A stretch of 64,000 bases of DNA from Orthonyx spaldingii (taxonomy: Eukaryota > Chordata > Aves > Passeriformes > Orthonychidae): contig VZTJ01000790.1 in assembly GCA_013397795.1 (NCBI GenBank), forward strand, positions 124,314 through 188,313. The letters run 5' to 3'. Made by a program: the position numbers and the translations under genes. The notes under the pieces were generated by a model. The model saw nothing but the letters and a program-made list of their open reading frames with translations, searched no databases and had not been told where the DNA came from. Shown piece by piece: positions 28,303-40,016 of the stretch; position 1 is the stretch's first letter; every line of letters begins with the position of its first letter.

Positions 28303-28342
28303 CCTTCAGAAATCACACCTTCTTAAGAGTGATTTCTGAAGG
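28303..28342. repeat. Perfect 14-bp inverted repeat (hairpin), 12-nt loop
   Basis: CCTTCAGAAATCAC at 28303-28316 pairs exactly with GTGATTTCTGAAGG at 28329-28342, with loop ACCTTCTTAAGA. Pairing does not extend beyond the arms. It lies in CDK17 intron 1. It is short for an animal pre-miRNA (stems there usually run 25-33 bp), so it may be a cruciform-prone site or the remains of a small inverted-repeat element. Confidence 0.85.
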
Positions 28343-28958
28343 CCACACAAGACTAAAGGACAAAATTTGGGCTAGTTTGTAGTTGTGAAGTCTTCTTATA
28401 AAAATAATGCAAGAAACAATGAAAGTGATAATATATATTAAACCAATTGAAAAATATGTTAATGATTTGCCACATTTAATCGGTGAAACCTTAAGTACCT
28501 CTGTCAGGTTTTAATCTTTAAAAGAGAATGACATACAAGATCTCCAGTGCTTCAAAGATCTCTGGTTTGCTATACTGTGCATAGGAAGCCTTAAGTCAAT
28601 TAAGTGTTACTATCTTCTAAAAATCATTTGAATATTTAGTCAAAAGAATGATGACTACTGATACCACAGAAATTGGTCTAATTCCTCAAAGATACAAATA
28701 CTTTATGCAAGCTCCATTTTGATGCTCTCTTCATTTATCCCATCCTCAAAAACGGTAGAAAGCCCAAGAGTGTGATGAAACAAGAAGTCAGGCCATGAGA
28801 AACTGAAGTAAAGAATAAAGTCTAAAAAGATTTACCAGAAGTCATCAAAACTCAAAAAGGAATTTTTATTCAAAAATAAGGTAATATTCAAAATGGTTTT
28901 ATAACAGAATTGTGACTCATCCCCTGCAGGTAAACCAACTACAATTTCTTTCTTTCAG

Positions 28959-29033
28959 AAACGGCAAAAGGCAGATGCTGTGATCTATGAGGATGCCAGC
29001 ACAAAAACAAATGCCAACTCTAACACAGAGTAA
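28959..29033 (+). other. Exon-like plus-strand segment inside CDK17 intron 1 (hypothetical)
   Basis: A strong plus-strand acceptor (TTTCTTTCTTTCAG ending at 28958) is followed by 24 open codons, beginning KRQKADAVIYEDAS, and a TAA at 29031-29033. The stop overlaps a donor-like GAGTAAGA. An AATAAA signal follows at 29099-29104. This could be a last exon of a small nested gene or a chance arrangement; 24 open codons are not significant alone. No matching family was recognised and no partner exon was found. Confidence 0.15.
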
Positions 29034-30584
29034 GAAACAGAGCAGTATGCAAACCTCTTACTTACACTGTCTAGGTAACATTTTCAATGTATACTGCAAA
29101 TAAATTTACTGTTTTTGGTAAATCAGATATATTTCAAAGCAAAGGCAGAGCACTTAAAAGTTATTCAGTTTTAATATCATGTATTCTTTTGCTCTTAAAC
29201 TGCTTACCCTAAAAAATGAATTCTTCTAGTTTGCTTTTAAAACTAGACTTTCTTGCCTGTAGAATAAAGTACGCCTTTGAACTATGAAGTAGATCACTAG
29301 CCAGCCATTACTCTGCCATCTGTCTCCAGTCCTTTACCTCAGATGGCCAATTTAAATTCCATGCAGTTGAAACTACTGAAGTAAAAATACTGAAGTGTTT
29401 TATTATTTCTAATTGTCTTGTATGCTGCAAAACAGTTCCTGAAATCTGAAATAACAAAAAAAGAAAAGTTGAGAGAAATATGTGAATCAGCCAATTTGAC
29501 AGGAACTTGATATTTTACATAATTTTAGCATTGTCACAATGCAAATTTGTATTTGGTTTTGAAGCAACTACAGCTAAAATTTCTCATAAAATAAGCTACT
29601 AACCTGCAATCAATTTCTGTTTGAATCCATAAAATATGATATACATACGAATGCACTAACAGTCGTACTATAGCACATTGCTTAAGTATACATATGAATA
29701 ATGGAATTGATTTCTTGGAAGCATCAAAGGTTCTTCTTGACGATGAAAAGTAATACATCACAACTAAAGGTTGTATGGCCATCACTGATGATTTTTCTGT
29801 TCATTTTCTCAATGCTCCACATTTTATAAAACTATTTCAACTTCAGCAAAGGAGCAACAAGACTACTTGGAAATAAATGCATTATTACTGAAGGTGCAGT
29901 TACTCGCAACATCTGCAGTATTTCAGAAAAATATATAAGAGCAGGTATGGTTAAACAACAGATGGAAATATATAGCAGTATAGACACATTAACCAACTAC
30001 TTCATCCCTGGAAGTGGACAGTCTCGCCATTTTGCAACAAATGGATACATTTAACGAGAAAAATATTAATATAAAAAAATTGTAACTTCACTGTAGTTGC
30101 ATGCCGACTGTTGAAAAGTATGCCATCAAAAACAGTACTTCTGGAAAGAAAGCAATGTAAACAATGTATCTACACATTAATCTTCAAAGAAGGATTTGTT
30201 TTGGATAAATGTATGTAGCAAACCTCAGTTCTGTGTAGGGATCATTTAAGTAATCCAGTAGACAAACTGGGATTCAATGCTAGGATGGAAGTTTTCAAGC
30301 AACTGCAACACAAAACATGTTCAGAATAGTTATGGATCAAAACCAAACAAAGAACTGTATAAAGTGGTCAGTAAGTCAATACTACAAAAACATACCCATT
30401 TTTCCTGACAATTTTCAGGACTGCTTACCCAGCTACAAATTCAGCTACTAGCCTGACATCAAAGCATAAAATATGAATGTTCTTTTGGAATCTGTTTTTT
30501 CCATCTCTTCCCCTATTACCTAATATATTATTATTTTACCTTTTTTAATAGCATCAACAAATATTAAAGCCATATTTAGAATTA

Positions 30585-31212
30585 TAGAATGGGCCATTCT
30601 ATGATTCTATGAATCTTAGAATAGTTTGGGTTGGAAGAGACCTTAAAAATGATCTAGTTTCAACTTTTCTGCCACAGGCAGGGACACCTTTCACTAGACC
30701 AGGTTGCTCAAAGCCCCATTTAGCCTGACCCTGAACAATTCCAGGAATGAGGCATTCATAGCTGCTCTGGGTAACCTGTTCCAGTGCCTCAGCATCCTCA
30801 CAGTAAATACTTTCGTCCTATTATCCCATCTAAACCTCTTCTCAGTTTTAATCTACTCCTCCTTGTCCTGTCACTACATGCCCTGGGAAACAGCCCCTCT
30901 CCATCTTTCTTATTTCCCTTCAGGGAAGGCTGCAAACTGGTCGTCTCAAAGCCTTCTCTTTTCCAGGTTGAACAATCCCAGTTCTCTCAGCCTTTCCTCA
31001 CAGGAGAGGTTTTCCATCCCTTTGATCACCTCGGTGTCCCTCCTCTGGACATGCTCTTACAGTTCCATATCCTTCCTGTGCTGGGACCCCAGAGCTGGAT
31101 GCAGCACTGCAGGGAGGGTCTCACCTGAGCAGAGCAGAGGGGCAGAATCCCCTTCCTCCTCTGTTGCCCACACTGCTTTGGATGCAGCCCAGGACACAGC
31201 TGAAGTTCACAT
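30585..31212 (-). mobile_element. CR1 LINE fragment, antisense to the plus strand
   Basis: From the left, the plus strand shows the octamer tail (ATTCTATGATTCTATGAATC), then TTTGGGTTGGAAGAGACCTT, CACTAGACCAGGTTGCTCA, CTCCTTGTCCTGTCACTACA and CTCAGCCTTTCCTCACAGGA. These are the reverse complement of a CR1 3' end. On the minus strand the last part encodes ILPLCSAQVRPSLQCCIQLW, a degraded CR1 ORF2 C-terminus. It is 5'-truncated near 31212. The plus-strand open frame 30704-31225 is an antisense frame of this element and not a gene. The left tip has an inverted octamer. Confidence 0.95.
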
Positions 31213-32146
31213 CTTGCTATTTTAACAACGGAAGAAAGTAAATGCATTTTACAGGTGCTCCTAGTGTGATCCAGATTCCATTAAGATGGACAACGCTCGG
31301 AAAAGCATTTTCAGAATCTTGAGTATGCCTTAAAGGCAGCAAAATTTTTTTGCGTGTTTCTCTTTTTCTCTCCTTTTTTTCTTCTTTTAATAAAAGCATC
31401 AAAAAAAGAAGTCATGAAAGCTCTTGAAAATTGCATGCAAGTTGAATCTGGTTGTGAAGTAGAAACTACAACAAAAAATCCACTGAATAACCATGCAACC
31501 TTTCAAGTAAAATGAGAAAGAACACTGACAATGGATTTAGTCTCTCAGCCCTCCATGATCTCTACGGAAAAATTCTCATGCTTAAGACAGTCTTGTTTTT
31601 TAACTGCATGTGTTTACAAGACCATATGAGTGCCTTTACAAAATCCACACCACTAAGCCAACATCATTTAAAAATATTCTCCTTACGTAAGAGTACTTTA
31701 ATATGCATTTCTGCTCTTCAGCTTACTCTTCCTTGTGTGTCAAAGCTTATTTCTGATTGCACTAGATAGGCAAGGGATTAAGTTCTCCTGAACTGCTGAA
31801 GGTAACCTTTCTGGATGTAAAGAAATAAATGTAATCAAATAAGCAAAGCTACAATGAAGATTTGAAATAAAAAGAACAAAATGGTAATCTGTGAGAAGCT
31901 TCTACTGAAAGCATCAGAAATTAACCACTCTAGTGCTTAAATCTTGACAAATATTTTTAGTATCTTTTTTCCACTTTTAGTTTTTAAAATTCCCACTTTC
32001 ATGCTAGCCTCATTTGTTTAAATATCAGCTATAAATTTTATTAGAAATAAAAATAACCAAAATTGCATAATTACAAATGAAAAACTGCCAAAAAATGCGA
32101 AGAATTTCACAGATCTATTTTTACTGTTGAGAGATGCTGAGTGAAT

Positions 32147-32186
32147 TACGTAGGAAATCCTACCCTTTTCAGGATACGTAGGAAAT
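32147..32186. repeat. Short direct repeat TACGTAGGAAAT
   Basis: TACGTAGGAAAT is at 32147-32158 and 32175-32186, followed by a partial third copy (TACGTAAGAAAT). TACGTA is itself a palindrome. Confidence 0.8.
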
Positions 32187-32730
32187 ACGTAAGAAATCAT
32201 ATCATTTTTCTGAAGTTCCCAAACTTGAGTCAAGTAAGTCACTGCAAAGAAGAGCTGAAGAAATTAACAAGGATCATAGCAAAGATGATCAAATTCTTTT
32301 GAAAAATAAAGACCACATTTGATTTCGTTTTTCTGATGAAAATCTGTAACTTGCAAATCTAACAAATTGTAACTTAGCAAATCTGAAATACTGAATCAAT
32401 TTATCAACCATGAAGATATTCAGCCCAAGTACTGATTCCCAAGAATTAAAAATTATCATATAGATTGGAAAATCAACAGAAATGTGTTAATATTTTGCCT
32501 TAACCTTAAAAATATTAGGAGTATTCTGAATCTAAACAAACACAAAAAAAATTACCAAAAAAGAGTACTTTTTCTTCCCTCTCTGTTTTTGGTAAGTATT
32601 ATTTGTGTTTGTTATATAAACTTACATATAAATCTTGCCATTAGACTGCCAATATGAAAGTCAACTAAAGCTAAAAGTCATTATGCTTGTGGACACTGTT
32701 GTCTAGAGAAAAACAAAGTAACCAAGCTAA

Positions 32731-32775
32731 CAAAAACAACCAACCAACCTCCCAAAAAACAAACAAACAAATCAA
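32731..32775. repeat. (AAAC)n / AACC simple repeat
   Basis: AACCAACCAACC followed by AAACAAACAAACAAA. Low-complexity intronic sequence. Confidence 0.85.
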
Positions 32776-35700
32776 CCGAAACAAAAAGCTTCGTTTTCAG
32801 GCAAGAAGTTATCCATTTTCTCATTCAGTAGAATAATGTGTCAGCAATGCCACACTACCTGTTTTCTAACATAACTGTTACCAATGATTCAAATGGAGAT
32901 CGTGACCAGTAAAGCTCATGACCACTTCAACTCATACACTTCCCTGATAAGGATGTTTTAAGCTGTCTACCCCCACTAGAAAAAACCCTACTAGCATAAC
33001 AACAGCTGAGAGAAAGGAATATCAGAAGGATTGCCAAATATTACTCCCCATGTAACATTTTGGTATTGCACATTTCAAGACTGACAGCAGAATACTTTCA
33101 TTTTAGATTTGAAAACTTGTAATATGGTGATGACAATCCAACAAAATACACAGTTTTCAAACAAGCTCTTGCTTTGCACAGCCTCAGCAAACATCTCAAC
33201 TTCAGCATGATATGGGCTATATTTATTCTGTGTATTAGGACTGTATTTTCAAATCGTATAACAAATTGTTGGAGTGAGGCGAAATAAATATTCACTGATC
33301 ATGAAACAGACTAACTGTTGAAAAAAATATTAACTCCAGCCTCCAAATGGTGAAGTTAAATGGAACTTTGAAAAGTGAAAGTTTTTTAACCTGCAGGGAA
33401 TAAAAATCTTCAAGTCATGGAGGGAGATGACTAGTAAGATTTCATAGAAAGTTTTATAACATTTTTTGCAACCACTTCCAACAAAAGGCTTCTGCCTGTA
33501 GGAATGTGCATCCCAATTACTCTACAGCCAGCTCAGGTATCACTGCTGCAGTAACTGCAGTACACACAGAAGATAATGAAAAAGATATGCAATCCAGCAT
33601 AAACTACTTCCCCTTATGCTTTTGTTTACATTGTTGCCACCTATACTGCCCTCACAATTATGCTAAGGCATAAAAAGAATTATAAATTTTCACAGTTTAG
33701 GATTATAGTGAGTTTTTAAAGTACCTTGGCCTCTTGAAGTGAAGCAACCAAGGTATCAGGTGCTTCAGACTGCAGGTAACTTTCCATTCTGCCTTAATGG
33801 AATGTGTAACATGAATACATGCAAGTATCCTCTGCCCAGCAACATCAGAGTTGCCTGGCCCCCTGAAGATACCACTATCAAGAAAAGAGTAATTTTCTCA
33901 CCTAAAGAAAGAACTGCTGTCTTACAGAATCAGTGATTAATCTGGCCTATTTCTTCTCACATTTGTTTTGATTTTAGCTCCTCTCGCTGTCTAATTTTCT
34001 CTTTTTTTCCTGAGTGTAGGAGGAAATCCTACCCTCTGCCGACAAAAGAGATGGTAGAATGTAGCCATTACTCATGAACTAACAAGACAAGCTCCTCATT
34101 ATAAAGCAAGAATTTAAGAAAACCTCACTAAGGAGAAATATACATGCTTTGCTTTAGTGGCAGTAGGGATGAAAATACATTTTGGACTCCCCACGAGCTG
34201 TAACTACATTGTCAATGATGCTTCTGCCATCTCACATCTCACATGCTGGAAATCTGGATAAGAAAGCACAAATGCTGTACGTGTATTCAGAGCATGTTTC
34301 CTAGACTCATACCAATTAGTTCCTTCCCTTCTGTTTCCTATCACTTGAATAAAAACATTGGGAAAGATCCAAATAATGACATTTTGACAGCATAAAAGCA
34401 AAGACAGTGAAACATTACCAAAGCAATCTGAAACAAACCAAGCATAGAGGGACCTCTTTTCCCAACACCTAATTCCCCCATTACACGCTTCCATGAACTC
34501 TAATCAGGTCCTTAACAAAGATAATATGATTCCCACATGCAACATAAATTCTGTAGGTACAAATCAACTACCTTCCCAAGAATTAACCTGTACCTGTAAC
34601 AAGTCTGAAGAACTTCACTGAGTATGAGAGACTAGGAAAAAACCACTGAACCTGCAAACATAACTATATGCAGCCTGCAGATCTCAGATGCATGTAGAGG
34701 ACAGTACTCATGCAGATACATTTATACTGCACCTCAAAAAGTGATGCCTGAAGAGCAACTTCCCCCTTCAATAAGGAACAATTAATGTAGTCACATAATT
34801 AACTTCTGAGGTAAAGTAACTAAACATACAATTACCTGATAACCTCCTAGTAAAAGCTCTAAACTTTAAATTAAAAAAAAATTAACATTAGCTAATTGTC
34901 TCAAATTAGACATCAGAGAAAAAAATGGCAGAGTTCACATGCTGAATGTCAGTGACACACAGAGCCAGGATACCCTAGGAATAAGAGTGACTGATCTATA
35001 GGAGCTGCCCTTTTCCCCACATCCACTTCCACATTTCTTGATCATTTTAACAAGACTTCAAAATAAAAACCTCTATAATTCTACTAAAGAATCTCCCCTC
35101 TACGGGGTTAATACAATAACCATTGATTTGTTTTTGAAAAAGATATTTATCATTAAATTTGCATTTTAAACATTCAAATCTGATTTACAAAGTAAATATA
35201 GGTTGGGACCAACTCTTTTAAAGCCTATTCTTGCTACATATACTTCTGCATGCTATGGAAATCTATTACAACAGAGTTACATAAACCAGATATCCTGCTT
35301 CTTTCCACACTAGATTAGCTCTTGCTTACTATTGAAACATGACAGAGCTATAAACAAATAAAAAGTCAAGCAGAAAATATTTCTAGTTGATTAGAAATTC
35401 CTATATAAAGAAAAAGAACCTAAAAAGGCTCATGAGTATCCCAGCAAGATGATGTAAAATATCAAAATGCAGTAGTAAACTTCTATTTGGTAGAAGACAA
35501 CTTTTGAGATAAAACCCTCCAATCCTAAGATTAATAAACTAAGCTACATACAGGGGATATCTTGATGCAGTTGGTATAGGCAGAGACCAAGTAAATTTTT
35601 TATGCCAAACCTGAGGATTTATAAACACTTGAAATATCTTGAATCAACTCTTTGAAATATACGCTATTATATCTTCTTTACAGCAATACAGAGCAAACTG

Positions 35701-38700
35701 AACATCAAAAGAAGTAAGGGATGGCAAAGAACTGAAACAGATACTGCCTGTCATACATACAAGAAAGATACCTAAAGCTAAATTTTCCATTGTCAGGTGT
35801 GAGAAACAAATCCTCTCATTGAATGTATTTCCTTAAAATAGCACAATAAGCCCAAAAAACAGCTTGTTTTGATATGATTTAAAGGATTGACACAATTTGT
35901 TTCACAATTTATTATGATAATTGAGAAATGGTTCAAAACAGTTTAATTATGTATTATACTAGCTGACATTTATTAAAACAAGATGAAGTATAAGGGTAGA
36001 ATAAACATTTCTTATTAATTAGGCTTATAATGAACAGGTTTCATGGGATCACTTCATTTATGATCAAAGCATCTTCTGTGAGAATCACCTGATTTAATCA
36101 CCAAGTCACCTAAAAGGCCTAAGGATCTCCCTTTGTTTGGTAGTACACTACATGCACTTTGCAGAGCATCTTGGAGGACAAATCGAAAACGTGTCATTTT
36201 TTGGAATGCACAGGTCTGATGAACAGCAGTCTGACACATGAATGCTTAGGTCAGTGAGCATATACAGGAAAGAGCTTTGCAGCAAGTAACTCATGTAACA
36301 AAACAAGATGAATAATCACGAACTCTTCTAAACGTCATTAAATTAAGCTCCCAATCAGAGACAAAACTATGCTTTATTCACCACCCTGTGTGCTATTCCC
36401 TATCATGGGAGTCCTTTGAAGTCTGCAGGGCAGGAAAGCTGTCCTAGAACACCAGGTGATGGAAAAGGCCACCTTTCTACTCCACCCTTATGACCACCAC
36501 ACTGATGGAAAACACAGTGTGGGGACAAGACTAAGGCAAGTTATTTTCAACCTCATGCAGAGTACAGCAGGGCAAAAAAAGAATTTACTCAAGTTGGTTC
36601 AGCTTCAGAACAGTCTTCTAGTAGCAAACACATGCACACCCCTATCCAGATTTTACATATAAAGACATTTAACAGCATCACTGGGGCAGGATTAGAATCA
36701 GTTTTTATGCTGCATCTGTAGAACAGCAGAGGATAATACCAGCCACAAATCCTCAGTTCAAGAACCCTTTTTATAGTATCACAGCAAGGCTTTTGCTTGT
36801 GTCTCACATTACAGTTTTACGAACTAAACCCAGAAGACAGAATAACACAGATTTGCTATCTTTTACATGGTCAGGCAGAGTTAACTAAGAAAGTATTTAA
36901 TCACAATGGGATCCCATCCATATTGGTACATAACCTAGTCAGTAAAGATATTTGAAGGTGACAGCAAATACATGCTTACTTCAAAGCTTTTCTACTCTTA
37001 AACCACAACTTTTCATCTTTAAAACAAGTATCACTCATACAGATGAATACCATGCAAATGAATGTTCATTCTCCTGCAGCTCACACTGTTCTCAACCTAA
37101 TCTCATTCCTAGAGATCTCTTTACACTGGTACCAACATTAAGTTTTAACTGAGTGTATGTCTGCCAGCTAGGAAGACCAAATGAACAAGTTAGTGAGAAT
37201 ACAAACAGGAACAAGAACTCAAGAATTTACCAGATATCACTAGTTGAAAGAAAAGGATTAAAGCAACGATTAAAGATGCTTTTCTGAGCTTTAATAATAA
37301 AAGCAGCTTGCTACTTTAAAGAATGCATCCACCAGAGGCACCAGAAGGGAAGCCATGGTGGCCACATCACTCTCCCTGGCATAGCCAGGCTATGAGGAGC
37401 CCAGTCCCTGCCATGCCCTGACCTAGTCTGTCTCATACCCTCCAGGACAGGAATGTCACTCTCAGATACCAGTAATCCTAGAGAGGCATGACCTCTTGTG
37501 AAAAAGACTCACACTCTGGTTTTAATTCAGATTATTTATGTTGATCTGACTGTATAAATAAAAACAACCAGAGAACATTGCTATTTTCTTAAATTATCCT
37601 AAATTAAGGTGCATCTCTTTTTTTAAACAGTACATACTACAAATCAGGTTAATTTTAGCACTGTACACCATTTCATACAAAGAAAGTTCACTTCCCCCTT
37701 CAAAACAAACAATTAACCTTGAATAACTACCAAAAGCTGTTTAAAAGCAACTTTAACCCAGCTAGGTGATTAATACTGCTGTTTTGAGATTGAATACCTA
37801 ATTTTGAGACATCAATTTCTTTCAGAAAAGAACAGTGTTTTTAATTTATTTAGTGCTTGTATTAAACTTCTACTTTAGCATGACCAAGACTTTAATATTC
37901 TTTATTTGCACAGGGGGTAATTTCAAAAAGTGGACCATGCAGTTGAGAATGTAAACACGGAGATATTGCTGATGACAGCATTTAGGTCTTAAGAGAATTC
38001 ACTTACTCTCTCAAGTGCTGCTACATAATTCTGTGTAATGAGCAGTGAAAATACTGAATGAAGTATTTATGATTTACACAGTATAAATCACATTCTGATA
38101 TGCCAGACATGCATTTATGACAAGCCCAACATGAATTAACTAATCATGAAGTGTGCAACAACAGTAAATGCAGAAACTGCTTACAGAACATGCTCTTGCA
38201 TGTGTGAAGAATATGTGGTTGCCTTTCTTTACATCTCATTTGCTATATAGAAATTTCATCCAGACATAAAATTGCAATTTTAAATCTCCTCCTCTCAACA
38301 TACATGAATGTTTCATGAAGGAAATACCTGAAACTTTCATTGCACCTTTCACGTAAGAATTTTTTCAAATACATCATAAATAGGATTTTCAATCAAAATC
38401 TAAAAATAAGTCACATCTATTGGAGTTACTTTCAGACTCCTTAAGCAAAACATACAAAGGCCTACCAATGCTTACTATAATGTTACATACCTTTTGTTTT
38501 CGACAAGGTCAGAATGTCTGTCTATCCATCCGCCCTTCTCTTGTCTATTAAGTTAATTAACATTTAATATACATCATATTTCCTCCTTTGAATTTAAGAG
38601 TTAGATAGCACACCACTTGAAAAATAAAATTCAACATAAAACCCCCCTTAAATGTAATAGACTGTCCCTAAGCAGCATTTCAGAATGACACAGAATGAAG

Positions 38701-39923
38701 TAATTCTACAGGGCAATCTTGTACTGTTTTCACACATAGCTTTCCCTGATGAGAAGCTACAAGTTTCCACCTTTATTACAACAGTACAAGTTCTTACAGC
38801 TAATCTCATGGAATTATGTAAGTAACTAGATTTCTGCACAACATATCTAGCAAAACCCAGAAAAGTGTAAGGAAAACCAGGGCTGAGGTAAAGATTCTGT
38901 AATTCACGTTGCCTCTCAGTGATTTTGGATGCTTGAAGCAATACCAAAAACATCAGATCTGAAATGTGATCAACACAGCAGATAAAAAATATTCAGAGGG
39001 CTCTTCAAAATTCTAAAATTAAAAATCTAAATTTCACATTCAAATACTAGTCATTTCCAGCAGCAGCCAAATTCTAAAAAGACCAGGACAAAACCCAGGT
39101 AAGTTGCAAAGGTTTAGTTATATAAAAATCTCCAACTGCAATACAGGATGCCCCTACTGATGAAACACAGCACTCCATAAAATACAGATAGACAAAAAAA
39201 GGTAGCAAAATTATTATGCAGAAAATCTGCTTTTTGTCTTTTGGAATTTTATACCTTATTAATGGAATTCCAATATTTAACTTTCATACACGTAAAGCCT
39301 CAAGGCACTAAAAAAAGAGAACTGGTACAAGGCATTTCATAACCCAATCTTGAGCACTCCATTTGTGGGTATAGAGACATAGAAGTGAACAGTGTTCTAC
39401 TAAAGGGCTGGTCAATGAAAAATTGTGTCAGAACCATGGATAAGATTTAACTAGGATCACTGTAAGACAAAGCATTAGGACACATGAAACATTTCTTAGC
39501 CTCAATTCAATCTCTTCTGTCATAAAACTTTCAATGCTGCAGAGCATGGGTCTGACACCAATCAACACCATTCAGTAATCACCTCTAGCTTCTCTACAAC
39601 ATTGTATTATTCAATCTACAGTGTTTCATGATCGAACCTAAAAAATAAAAAGAATACCTGGATACACCCCTATGGCCTAGTAGAGTTCAAAACATTTAAT
39701 TATCCTTAGAACAGATACTCTGCACGTATAACGAATAATACTGTACACATGATCTCTCAAAGAAAACTTGCATTACAAGGATCTAAGAGCAGATGTACCT
39801 ATGTTATATTTCACTAGATAAACATAAATGTCTGATTTTTTAGACACTGTGTTTCAAAACACTGTTGATAGCACAGATAGCAAAGCCCTAAGACAACCCC
39901 TAGGTCTTCTTCTGGCTTAATAT

Positions 39924-40016
39924 GAAAAAACCCCAAACCAAACCAGCAAACAAAAAAACCCACAAACAAACACCAAACACTGAACAAAACCTAAAAAACC
40001 CAACAAACAACACCCC
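39924..40016. repeat. A/C-rich low-complexity tract
   Basis: About 90 bases almost devoid of T and G, made of AAAC, CCAAAC and ACCC units. The open frames through it are composition artefacts. Confidence 0.85.

Noticed and set aside
30704..31225. 173-codon plus-strand open frame
   Set aside because: It is antisense to a CR1 fragment, where such open frames are common.
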